Assembly (NCBI GenBank): GCA_905478925.1
Contig: CAJQKQ010000037.1
Location: 1 to 64,000 of the forward strand
DNA from: an uncultured Verrucomicrobiales bacterium
GTDB lineage: Bacteria; Verrucomicrobiota; Verrucomicrobiia; Verrucomicrobiales; Akkermansiaceae
DNA: 64,000 bases
Reading direction: 5' to 3'
How positions within the stretch are numbered: position 1 is the stretch's first letter; each line of letters begins with the position of its first letter. The position numbers and the translations under genes are program-made. Positions 21,001 to 27,973 of the stretch are shown here, piece after piece. A model generated the notes under the pieces. It was given only the letters and a program-made list of their open reading frames with translations, was not told the DNA's origin and made no database searches.

Positions 21001-21777
21001 GCGGCCGATCTTTTCGCGAACCTTGCGATAGATTGCGTAGCTCTCCTCGATGGTCTCTGCGCCGGGGGCGAAGGTGACTTCGTCGATGGCGGTCAAGAAA
21101 GTGGTGTGGCGGCAGTGGTCGGACCAATAGGTGTCGAGCATGCGGATCTCGGTGAGAGAGGGGGCGCGTTTCTCCTCGTCGCGGAAGTAGGACTGGGTGA
21201 AAGCGATATCCTCTTCTGACATGGCGAGAGCCATTTCCCGGCGGATTGTTTCGGGGGAGTCGGTGAGGAAGCTGTCGAGAATTGCGACGTCTGAGGGTGT
21301 TCCTACATCAGCGCGGTCTCCGGAAGTTGCCGCCACGGGGATCTCGTGGGAATCGACCGGATTGATGATGTAGGATTTGATCGCTGTTAGGTCAGCTGGG
21401 GAAAGGTTGCCGGTGAGGATGACAATCTTCGAGGAAAAGACCGTGGGCTTTTCCCTTCCTGTCAGGATCTGGATGCACTGGGCGGCGGAGTCGGCACGCT
21501 GGTCAAACTGGCCAGGCAGATAAGAGAAGGCGAAAGCGTGTTCCTCAGGGGAGATCTGCAGCGAGGTGGTGATGGAATCGACCTGCGGCTCAGAGAGGAT
21601 GCGAGTTGAGGCCAGGGAGAATTCCGTATCGTCAAGGCCTTCCAGATCGTAGCGGTTGAGTAGCCGCAGCGAGGCGATCTGCGGGAGTTCCAGGGACTCG
21701 CGTAGATCGTGCAGGAGGTGACGTGATTCGGAGGCGAAGGAAGGTGATTTCTCGACGAAAAGGGTGTGGATTTTCAA
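18028..21777 (-). CDS. purL: Phosphoribosylformylglycinamidine synthase, single-chain with glutaminase domain
   Basis: A 1249-residue purine biosynthesis enzyme converting FGAR to FGAM with glutamine and ATP. The N-terminal PurS-like part is followed by AIRS-type synthase halves (DTYWSDHCRHTTF, NETHNHPTEIEPFGGAATC, GAIGGKDSMSG) and a C-terminal class I amidotransferase with LILGICNGFQAL (nucleophile Cys) and VSHGEGKF (His). This is the large fused PurL of gammaproteobacteria and eukaryotes, not the separate PurS/PurQ/PurL set. Two low-complexity Ser/Thr/His-rich stretches, around residues 625-638 and 971-985, correspond to copies of a short dispersed DNA repeat read in frame; both fall in linkers and spare the catalytic motifs. 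Confidence 0.95.
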   Translation of the reverse strand: MKIHTLFVEKSPSFASESRHLLHDLRESLELPQIASLRLLNRYDLEGLDDTEFSLASTRILSEPQVDSITTSLQISPEEHAFAFSYLPGQFDQRADSAAQCIQILTGREKPTVFSSKIVILTGNLSPADLTAIKSYIINPVDSHEIPVAATSGDRADVGTPSDVAILDSFLTDSPETIRREMALAMSEEDIAFTQSYFRDEEKRAPSLTEIRMLDTYWSDHCRHTTFLTAIDEVTFAPGAETIEESYAIYRKVREKIGRDDKPVTLMDIALIGMRELKASGELDNLEVSEEINAASIVVPVSITGGADPTQPAVTEEWLIQFKNETHNHPTEIEPFGGAATCLGGCIRDPLSGRSYVYQAMRVTGAGDPLTPFSETLPGKLPQKKICQVSAHGYSSYGNQIGIATGQVAEVYHPGYVAKRLEIGAVAAAAPRSNVFRGSPSPGDVILLIGGRTGRDGVGGATGSSKEHTNTALENSAEVQKGDAPTERKIQRLFRNPELTRKIKICNDFGAGGVSVAIGEIAPSLVINLDAVPKKYDGLDGTELAISESQERMAVCVDPSEIAYFIAESDKENLECVHVADVTDSGRLIITWRGNTIVNFSRAFLDTNGVQQTAKIHVASPDLQSSSTAHQLRLTEHLSSLNTTSQKGLGEMFDSSVGAGTVLWPFGGKNQLTPPDAMVAKLPLMEGETDVATYMAWGFDPYLSEQSPFHGAAYAVTESVCKAVAAGARLSDIRLTLQEYFPRLGKDPARWGLPFAALLGAFRAQHELRLGAIGGKDSMSGSFNDLDVPPTLVSFALAPGLASLALSPEFKQTDSTISIVETPLLENGLPDFKALRENADSLHSLNKDGKILSLHHIGKPGLAAALTKMSLGNGIGFKASGIDDALSPRYFAFAIEHAPAVSDSIRHALPSSREIGTTTTEPSFSINGQTHSLADLETAFTATLEPVYPTKPDTTHDDLGALTVQSQPQPKSSTGHRSLITRHSPVRVLIPSFPGTNSEYDSARSFLRAGAETHIEVFRNLSAEHIGESIATLAKEIRSSQILFIPGGFSAGDEPDGSAKFIATILRNPRISDAISDLLENRDGLILGICNGFQALIKTGLATHGKVIDTGSESATLVHNDISRHISQYVSTRVATNSSPWLANVSVGEIHTVPVSHGEGKFFASPEIIASLADGGQIATQYCNPAANPTMEYPFNPNGSLAAIEGITSPCGRVFGKMAHSERFSRDVAKNIPGNKDQPIFAAGTAYFR
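18823..18865. repeat. Dispersed ATCACTGATCACT-type repeat inside purL (copy 1)
   Basis: The segment contains GAGTGATCAGTGATCGGTGACCAGTG followed by GAAGAC. It encodes the linker residues STGHRSLITRHSPV just before the amidotransferase domain of PurL. The same core occurs at 19864, 29964 and 42781. Confidence 0.65.
19864..19902. repeat. Dispersed repeat inside purL (copy 2, diverged)
   Basis: A diverged copy with CAGTGAGCC...GGTGAGCAGTGGAAGAC. It shares the GTGGAAGAC end with copy 1 and the G(C/A)TCAGTGA core. It encodes STAHQLRLTEHLSS in a PurL linker near residues 625-638. Confidence 0.5.
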
Positions 21778-21863
21778 AACTCTAAGCTTTAAATTTTAAA
21801 CTTCAATGAAGAGGGTGTGTGCACTGGTGCGGAGGAATGGAGTCGGTTGGAAGCACGGCTTTC

Positions 21864-23630
21864 TTAGCCTTTGATCTCCATGAGCATCTGCGGATTATTG
21901 GGGAACTTCTTGATAAAGAAGAGGAGCCGTTCCATGGCCTCGTAGGGTCGGTGGCCGGAGAGTCCGCGGCGGATGAGGTGGATCTTGTGGAGGGTGTGCT
22001 CGGCGAGCAGGAGTTCTTCGCGGCGGGTTCCGGATTTAAAAATGTCGACAGCGGGGTAGATGTAGTTTTCGGCAATCTTTCGGTCGAGGACGAGTTCCAT
22101 ATTGCCGGTGCCCTTGAACTCCATGAAAATCGCTTCGTCGGCGCGGGAGTTTGTTTGGATCAGTGCGGTGGCGAGGATGGTGAGGGAGCCAGCCTCGCGG
22201 GTGTTCCGTGCTGCGGCGAAGAGGCGGCGAGGTACTTCAAGGGCGCCAATGGTGATACCGCCGGAACCTGTGGCACGGCCACGGCCGCCCTTGCCACTGC
22301 TCATGTTGCCATTGTAGGCACGGGCGAGGCGGGTGATGGAATCCATGAGAAGAAACACGTCCTGGCCGGCCTCGACGAGGCGCTTGGCTCGCTCGATGGC
22401 GAGTTCGGCGATGCGGCAGTGGTTGCGTGTGCCCTCGTCATTGGAAGAGGCGTAAATTTCCGCACCGGGGAGGGCGCGACGGAACTCGGTGACTTCCTCC
22501 GGACGTTCATCGACTAGCAGGATCATGAGATGGATCTGCTCGTCGTATTTTTCGCGGATTGCCTCCGCCATGTGGAGCAGGAGGGTGGTCTTGCCGGAGC
22601 GGGGTGGAGAAACGATGAGTCCGCGCTGTCCTCGGCCGACCGGGGACACGATGTCGATGACACGGGTGGTGGCGCGGTCGGAAGTTGTTTCGAAAGCGAT
22701 CCGCTTGTTGGGGTTGATCGCCGTGAGTTCGTCGAAGTGTGGCAGCATCGAGGCCTCCTCTGAGGGCAGGCCGTTGATCTGCGCGATTTCCACGAGCTGC
22801 GGGCCGCGGCTGCTGGCCTGGAATTTGCCGTGGAGCCATTGGCCGTGGCGGAGAGCGTGGGTGCGGATGATTTCCGGGGAGATGAAGATGTCCTCCTTCG
22901 CCTGCTCGAAATTCGTCTCAGGCATACGCAGGAAGCCGAAGCCTTTCGGAGTCATTTCAAGGATTCCGTCTACATCGGTCAAGGGGCCTTCAAGAACAGT
23001 GGGGGCGCGGTCTTCCTGCTGGCGGTCATTGCGGTCATTGCGGCGGTTGCCGCGCTGGTCGTTGCGCTGGTCGTTGCGCTGGTCGTTGCGCTGGTCGTTG
23101 CGCTGGTCGTTGCGGTTGCCGCCTCGGTTTTGATCGCCGCCTGACTGGTCGCGGCGGCGCTTGCGCTTCTCGCGGCGTTTCTTGGAACGAGACATCTGCT
23201 GACCGTCGTTGCCGGAGTGTTGTGATTGACTGACCGGGCCTCCGCCGGGAACGCGCCCGATGCGGGGGTTTTCCTGCGACTGGCTGTTGGCTGAATGGCG
23301 TTCCTGTGTGGCCGGCGCATCGGATTGTGGAGAGGGAAGCGGAATGGGCTGCGGGGCTGCGACGGGTGCCGGCGCGGGCTTTGCTGCTGCCACTGGGGTT
23401 GCTGCGGCCACTGGGGTTGCTGGAGCGGTTTCCTTGGCGGGTGCCTTTTTGGCCACGGCCTTCTTGGCGGCTTTCTTGGCTGCTTTCTTCGCCACCGTCT
23501 TTTTCGCCACCGTCTTTTTCACGGCGGTTTTCTTCGCTGCTGTCTTCTTGACCGCAGTCTTGCGGGCGGTCTTCTTCGGTTTTTCCGAAGGAGGGAGATC
23601 GAAAAGTTCGTCGGTGGTGTTTTTGCTCAT
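21864..23630 (-). CDS. rho: Transcription termination factor Rho with Lys/Ala-rich N-terminal extension
   Basis: A 588-residue Rho, longer than the usual 420 or so because of an N-terminal extension. Residues 15-75 are Lys/Ala repeats (KKTAAKKTAVKKTVAKK-like), followed by a Pro/Ala/Gln region and an Arg/Asn/Asp/Gln-rich stretch with tandem NDQR units. The RNA-binding cold-shock-like domain (ILEMTPKGFGFLRMPE) begins near 245. The ATPase has Walker A SPPRSGKTTLL and Walker B ILLVDERPEEV, and then the conserved SNDEGTRNHCRIAELAIERAKRLVE-type region and IYPAVDIFKSGTRREELLL. Rho unwinds RNA to stop transcription. The frame continues upstream to 23744, but the ATG at 23630 (MSKNTTDELFDLPP) is the likely start. 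purL begins 86 bp downstream. Confidence 0.95.
   Translation of the reverse strand: MSKNTTDELFDLPPSEKPKKTARKTAVKKTAAKKTAVKKTVAKKTVAKKAAKKAAKKAVAKKAPAKETAPATPVAAATPVAAAKPAPAPVAAPQPIPLPSPQSDAPATQERHSANSQSQENPRIGRVPGGGPVSQSQHSGNDGQQMSRSKKRREKRKRRRDQSGGDQNRGGNRNDQRNDQRNDQRNDQRNDQRGNRRNDRNDRQQEDRAPTVLEGPLTDVDGILEMTPKGFGFLRMPETNFEQAKEDIFISPEIIRTHALRHGQWLHGKFQASSRGPQLVEIAQINGLPSEEASMLPHFDELTAINPNKRIAFETTSDRATTRVIDIVSPVGRGQRGLIVSPPRSGKTTLLLHMAEAIREKYDEQIHLMILLVDERPEEVTEFRRALPGAEIYASSNDEGTRNHCRIAELAIERAKRLVEAGQDVFLLMDSITRLARAYNGNMSSGKGGRGRATGSGGITIGALEVPRRLFAAARNTREAGSLTILATALIQTNSRADEAIFMEFKGTGNMELVLDRKIAENYIYPAVDIFKSGTRREELLLAEHTLHKIHLIRRGLSGHRPYEAMERLLFFIKKFPNNPQMLMEIKG
23049..23108. repeat. 12-bp tandem repeat in rho encoding NDQR units
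   Basis: Five consecutive 12-bp units GTTGCGCTGGTC are present, the first with one mismatch (GCCGCGCTGGTC) and four identical at 23061-23108. On the coding strand each unit gives Asn-Asp-Gln-Arg. Near-identity at the DNA level suggests recent slippage or selection for length. Confidence 0.9.
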
Positions 23631-23942
23631 TCGTCTGAGTTTATGGGGAAAGGGTTCGGGGTGTTCCGAAAGTGTTTTGGTAAAAGGAATCAACGGTGAT
23701 GTAAAAATGCACAGTGTTCCTTGGTGAGGAGACGGGGTGAGCATCGGTTTCCGTGTCGGTGAATCCGGCCAATCAAGCGGGATGAGACGTGGGATACGAC
23801 TGCCAGTGTGGTGACCTAGGAAAAATCCGAAGGTCGCCTACCGTCGTGACAACGAGGGAAAGATGATGGGCGTATGGTTATTTGGCAACCTTTAAAAACG
23901 GTGTTGCAGGAAGGCCGGATTGACTGCTAGGGCGTAGAGCCG
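23631..23942. other. Gene-poor interval upstream of rho
   Basis: This 312-bp interval lies between the rho start and the nuclease fragment. It should hold the rho promoter and leader on the minus strand, but I see no convincing -35/-10 pair, riboswitch or terminator. Part of its left end stays open in the rho frame without domain character. Its right end (about 23840-23940) may be decayed upstream sequence of the nuclease remnant, with in-frame stops such as the TAG at 23928. Confidence 0.4.
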
Positions 23943-24263
23943 GTGGTGTGGATGGGAGATTTCAACGCGACCGAAGGAAATCCGGCACTGAAGTTTCTCG
24001 GACGCAAGGGAACAGCAATCCAAGTGGTTGAGGGTTTCGGCGGATTGGTCGAGACGTACGATGCACTGCACGCCGGAGAGAAGAAGTGCGGCACCCTGCA
24101 ATTCTGGATGAGCGATCCAAACCGGCAGTGGAAGGTGGATCACATCCTCATCTCGAAGGGAGGGGAGGTTCTGGAATTGGCAATTCTCCGGACTGGGGAG
24201 CCGTGTTTGTCGGACCACTTTCCGGTGACGGCTCGGGTGCGGTTTCCGGAAGTTGTGAAATGA
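23943..24263 (+). pseudogene. C-terminal fragment of an endonuclease/exonuclease/phosphatase (DNase I-like) family gene
   Basis: About 106 codons remain of a DNase I-like hydrolase. The surviving part has WMGDFNATEGNPA (metal-binding GDFN), WKVDHILIS (VDHI) and SDHFPVTARVRF (catalytic SDH), which are the last three motifs of the EEP fold. Everything N-terminal to GDFN, including the first metal ligand Glu and about 150 residues, is absent, and an in-frame TAG sits at 23928 just upstream. It is therefore a truncated gene and not a working enzyme. Its 3' half is antisense to the tail of the lipoprotein gene on the other strand. Confidence 0.75.
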
Positions 24264-26412
24264 TTTCCTTCAGGGATGATTTGAACGATTGCGGCCAAGG
24301 GAGGGCGTTTATGTTTTCGGTATCTTTCCACTTCGGACTGATAGCTTTGAGTTGTGCTAGGTAGGAGGAAGCGGTTTCGGGATCGCCGAGTTGTGCGTGG
24401 GTGATGGTGAGGAGTGCGGTGGTGTTTTCGATTTCGGCGGGGGGGAGGCCGAGTTTTGTGGCGTGGGTGAGGTAGGTTAACGCTTGCTCAGGATGATCTG
24501 TTAGGAGCGCGATCCAAGCGGCGCGGATTGCGAAGGCGGCATCATTTTGGAAACGGAACAGGCCGGTATGGAGAATCTCCATGGCCTGGCGGACGTCGCC
24601 GGTCTCGAAGGCGGTGTAAGCGGCCTCCGAGTAATCGGAAGCGAGGTGATTGGCTTCGGGCTGGTTTGTGATCAGATCGATCCAGTAGCGGTGGGCGGCG
24701 GTAAAATCGCCCGAGGTGGTGGAGGCAATGGCCTTGGTGCGGAGGCAAAGAGCCTGTTGTGCCCCGAGACGTCCGGCGATGCCAGCGATCTGCAATGCGT
24801 TCGTTGCGTGCTCGGGATTTTTGGCGAGAACGGCGGCGGCAGTGATCGCTCGCTCCGCCAAGGTGGCTTTCCCTAGGGTTGCCAGATTTTGCGGATCGAG
24901 GAGCTTGCTTGTGAAGGTCGCAATGTCGCGTGAAGTTGGATTATCTGGTAAGGAAAGCTCCGAAAAGGTTTCGGAATTGCGTGCTCGGAACTTGTTGAAG
25001 AGCGGGGTGAAATCCGGTGATTCGTAGCCGAGCCAATCTTGTTCGAGACGGAGGATTCCGGGATTGAGGGTCGCAAGCGTGCCGCGTTTAACAAGGTTGC
25101 GGAGAGCAGGAGGCATGTTCTCGGTCTTCGCGGTAGTGCGCTTGATGAAGGAAGGGTTTCCAGATTTCAGGGAAAGGAAGAGGGCGGTGGCAAGGGGTAG
25201 GCCTGGGTCGGCGGAATTGATTACGGCGGCGATAGCTGCGGGTTCGCCGGATTCAAAGGTCTTGCGGATGATTTTTGCCTGGGCGATTTGCGCTGCGGCG
25301 AGATTGGGGAAATCCTCCGGGTAGGCGGCGGCGAGCCGTTGTTTCAAGGCGGTTTCTGAAGTCTGCAGTTTTAGGGTTGGGGGCAGTTGATACGGAAACG
25401 CCTTGGAGAGTGTGTCGAGCCTGTTAGGGATGGGGAGTTCGGAAAGGGTTTGGGTGACTGGGTCGAGTTCGTATCCCGCTATTGCCGATAGGATTGGAGC
25501 GGGAAGTTTTTGCTTGGTGGGGATGGGAATCGGCAGGCAGAGGGCGATGGTGAATTTGTCCGTGAGGCTTGCATCGGATTGGGAGATGGCCACGTGGTGT
25601 TGTCGGCCTTTGGCGTCGATGGCCTCAGCCGACCCCCTGATGGGGATTCGGATTTCCCGGTCATCCTCTAGGATGATGGAAAGGGTGGTGTCCTCGAAGC
25701 GTGCGGAGAGCGGTTTCGGATAGGGCTGGAATGATTCCGAGCGCAGGATACCTCCGGTGGTGGTGTCGCGTATGTGCCAGACGTAATTACCGTTTTGCGC
25801 TTTCGTCGGGTGCGCTACGAGTAGGCCGTTTTGCGTGAATGGCTGGCATGAATCTGGGTCGAGATATTCCGGGAACTCACCGAGGTTCGCGATCGGTTTG
25901 AGCGTCGCGGCGTTGCAAAGAAGATTGGTTGCGTCACGGTGGACGAGGAGGTGGATGCCGCCGGGGGAAAGCGAAATGTGGGAGATGTCGCTGGCGTTAG
26001 TGGGGAAAAGGACAGCAGTGACTTTCGGTGTTCCGTCTAGCTCCCAGCGGATGACCGTCGGGTATTTCCCACCGACAGCGGCGAAGATTGCTTTTCCCGT
26101 ATCATCGGTGAATCGCAGTATGGGGTAGGGGTGCCGCAGTAGCAGGGAAGGGATCGTGAAACGAGCCGATGAAAGGATTTCCGTCAGGAGATCGGTGGCT
26201 TTATCGTTTTCCGATTCTTGCTGAGCGGCCTGGAGGTAGGGGATCGCTTTTCCTTGCTGATGATTTGCGGAATGGAGTTCGGCTAGTGCGAGTTGTGCGG
26301 CGGCAAGGGATGAATCATTTCCGGGATCTGTAGGTTTTTCGGAAGCAGGCTCCGGCCTATCGCATGAGCTCAGGCAGATGATGATGGCAAAGATGAACGG
26401 TTCGATTCTCAA
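24148..26412 (-). CDS. Large lipoprotein with propeller-like and TPR-like regions, function unknown
   Basis: I do not recognise this 754-residue protein as a known family. The open frame runs up to 26592, but a TTG at 26412 would give a short lipoprotein signal peptide with lipobox LSSC (FIFAIIICLSSCDRPEP), which is the most sensible start. Residues about 30-70 look like a TPR pair. About 85-330 is beta-rich with WD-like phrases (HISLSPGGIHLLVH). About 480-720 is again TPR-like helical (AAYTAFETGDVRQAMEILHTG). The last 38 or so residues, Pro/Glu-rich, are encoded antisense to the DNase-like fragment. Gene order suggests transcription after the phosphatidyltransferase gene. Outer-membrane anchoring is inferred. 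Confidence 0.6.
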   Translation of the reverse strand: MRIEPFIFAIIICLSSCDRPEPASEKPTDPGNDSSLAAAQLALAELHSANHQQGKAIPYLQAAQQESENDKATDLLTEILSSARFTIPSLLLRHPYPILRFTDDTGKAIFAAVGGKYPTVIRWELDGTPKVTAVLFPTNASDISHISLSPGGIHLLVHRDATNLLCNAATLKPIANLGEFPEYLDPDSCQPFTQNGLLVAHPTKAQNGNYVWHIRDTTTGGILRSESFQPYPKPLSARFEDTTLSIILEDDREIRIPIRGSAEAIDAKGRQHHVAISQSDASLTDKFTIALCLPIPIPTKQKLPAPILSAIAGYELDPVTQTLSELPIPNRLDTLSKAFPYQLPPTLKLQTSETALKQRLAAAYPEDFPNLAAAQIAQAKIIRKTFESGEPAAIAAVINSADPGLPLATALFLSLKSGNPSFIKRTTAKTENMPPALRNLVKRGTLATLNPGILRLEQDWLGYESPDFTPLFNKFRARNSETFSELSLPDNPTSRDIATFTSKLLDPQNLATLGKATLAERAITAAAVLAKNPEHATNALQIAGIAGRLGAQQALCLRTKAIASTTSGDFTAAHRYWIDLITNQPEANHLASDYSEAAYTAFETGDVRQAMEILHTGLFRFQNDAAFAIRAAWIALLTDHPEQALTYLTHATKLGLPPAEIENTTALLTITHAQLGDPETASSYLAQLKAISPKWKDTENINALPWPQSFKSSLKEIISQLPETAPEPSPESGPTNTAPQSGELPIPEPPLPSR

Positions 26413-26495
26413 AACTAGGCAGGGTTGGAAGGTGTCCGGTATTTGTCTAATGCCACCAAGGCTTTGATTTGTGGGTGTTGTGAGGCTCTCCGCCG

Positions 26496-27164
26496 TCACA
26501 TTCGCCGACGGATCACGTGGAAACCGGTTGCCGATTTCAGAGCCAGTACAGCGACAGCGCCCCAGAGCACCCAGTCCAGCGTGTTTGGCCACAGATATAC
26601 ATCCACCAGAAGCCAGATGAATACGATGAAGCGCGGCCGCAGCAACCAGGAATAGGGCTCTTTAAGCGCATTCCGGATGAAGGCGAAGGTCACGACGAGG
26701 AGATAGAAGAAGATGTAGAGAACCCCCGGCCATAAGCCTGCGTTGCCGGCATGGATCATCGTGATCATCACCACCGAAACCACAATCTGGTCGACCATCG
26801 TATCGGTGAATGAGCCGCGATTCGAAGCTGTGCCCTGAAGTCTTGCTAAAGGGCCATCCAGTCCGTCCAGCAACACATGAAGCAGCAGCAACACGAACGC
26901 CAGCCACGGGGCGACCCATTCGAATGCAACTGGGAATGCAAGACCGCACAGAAGAGAGGCGATGGTGATGTGATTTGCGGTTACCCTCATCCAAGAGAGA
27001 GCGCGCAGCAACGGATCAAGCAAGCTTGCCCGCAAGCCTTGTGACCAGGCCATGAAGTCCGCTTCACCTCCGGAGTAACAGGTGACTTTTCCGGGGTCGG
27101 CGGGATTCTCCACATCCGGTGCCCCGTCTTCAATCGTCTTGGCGGTAAAATTATTTTCGCTCAT
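26496..27164 (-). CDS. CDP-alcohol phosphatidyltransferase family membrane protein
   Basis: A 222-residue integral membrane enzyme. The signature D-G-x2-A-R-x8-G-x3-D-x3-D is complete: DGPLAR, then GSFTDTMVD after eight residues. It is flanked by several hydrophobic helices and by the upstream TANHITIASLLCGL segment typical of the family. Such enzymes join a CDP-linked lipid to an alcohol (glycerol phosphate, inositol, serine) in phospholipid synthesis; the alcohol cannot be deduced. Its ATG directly abuts the stop of the metallophosphoesterase gene (TGA then ATG), so the two are cotranscribed and probably coupled in translation, consistent with a joint lipid-related task. Confidence 0.88.
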   Translation of the reverse strand: MSENNFTAKTIEDGAPDVENPADPGKVTCYSGGEADFMAWSQGLRASLLDPLLRALSWMRVTANHITIASLLCGLAFPVAFEWVAPWLAFVLLLLHVLLDGLDGPLARLQGTASNRGSFTDTMVDQIVVSVVMITMIHAGNAGLWPGVLYIFFYLLVVTFAFIRNALKEPYSWLLRPRFIVFIWLLVDVYLWPNTLDWVLWGAVAVLALKSATGFHVIRRRM

Positions 27165-27893
27165 TCAAATTTCTTCCTGTTTATCGAATTTGAATTCGAG
27201 CGGTTGGAACCCCATTCCGTGGATTCCCGAACCGGTGTTGTGAAAGCCAATGCCTTCATGATGATGCTCGCGGAAAGGAATATGGGTGTGGCCGAAATAG
27301 CAGTCGCTGGCCTGTTTTCGCCAGCCCGGAGACGCTGCGTCGAGGTAATGGGAAACCCGTGATACGGTGACGGCCTGCGGGAAATAGCAGCGGTGGAATG
27401 CAAGGGACAGGCCTGTGCGGTCTGCCATATCATACATGGTGGCGCTTAACGCCCCGCGGGGTTTATCGTCCGCCCAGTTTTTGCGAGCTATTGCCAATAC
27501 TGCCTGGTCCATTTTTTTGTTTGCACAGTCGCCATGGAGAAAGACTTGGTCGCCAAGCAGCAGGGAATACTCGTGCAGATGAAAGTTCGACCATCTCCTC
27601 AGCAATGGTTCCAAGTCCTTGCAAAACCCGCGAAGGCAATCGTGGTTGCCGAGGATGAAATGTAGATCCCGGCCTTCCATCATTTCGAGGCGGTCTTCGA
27701 GCCACTTGATTGCTGCCTTTATAGAATTGGTCTCGTTGCGTAGGGTGCTCCAGCGGAAATCAAAGGTGTCGCCGTTCAGGACAAGTACATCGCATCGCTC
27801 CAGTTGAGGCTTGATCCCTTCCAAAAGGAACTCGCCCGCGGATCGCTTCGCAAGCAAGTGCAGGTCAGAGATCACCAGTCCGCGTGTCGCCAT
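27165..27893 (-). CDS. Calcineurin-like metallophosphoesterase, LpxH-like
   Basis: A 242-residue binuclear metallophosphoesterase with the ordered motifs ISDLHL, NGDTFDF, GNHDCLRG, LHGD and GHTHIPF. The arrangement and length are like UDP-2,3-diacylglucosamine pyrophosphatase (LpxH) of lipid A synthesis, although other phospholipid or sugar phosphatases share it. The frame continues to 27929, but the ATG at 27893 (MATRGLVISDLHL) places the first motif at the usual distance from the N-terminus. Directly followed by a CDP-alcohol phosphatidyltransferase gene, it could also dephosphorylate that enzyme's product. Confidence 0.82.
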   Translation of the reverse strand: MATRGLVISDLHLLAKRSAGEFLLEGIKPQLERCDVLVLNGDTFDFRWSTLRNETNSIKAAIKWLEDRLEMMEGRDLHFILGNHDCLRGFCKDLEPLLRRWSNFHLHEYSLLLGDQVFLHGDCANKKMDQAVLAIARKNWADDKPRGALSATMYDMADRTGLSLAFHRCYFPQAVTVSRVSHYLDAASPGWRKQASDCYFGHTHIPFREHHHEGIGFHNTGSGIHGMGFQPLEFKFDKQEEI

Positions 27894-27973
27894 GGCGGAC
27901 AGGCTGCGGTGGAATGTGGATGCGGTCAAATGCCTTCCGCGCCTCTAAATTGCAGGTGCGTCCGGAACTTTGT

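Noticed and set aside
24245..24262. TTGTGAAATGATTTCC, resembling a Rex operator
   Set aside because: The inverted half (TTTCACAA) is not kept, and it lies at the end of the nuclease fragment, not at a promoter.
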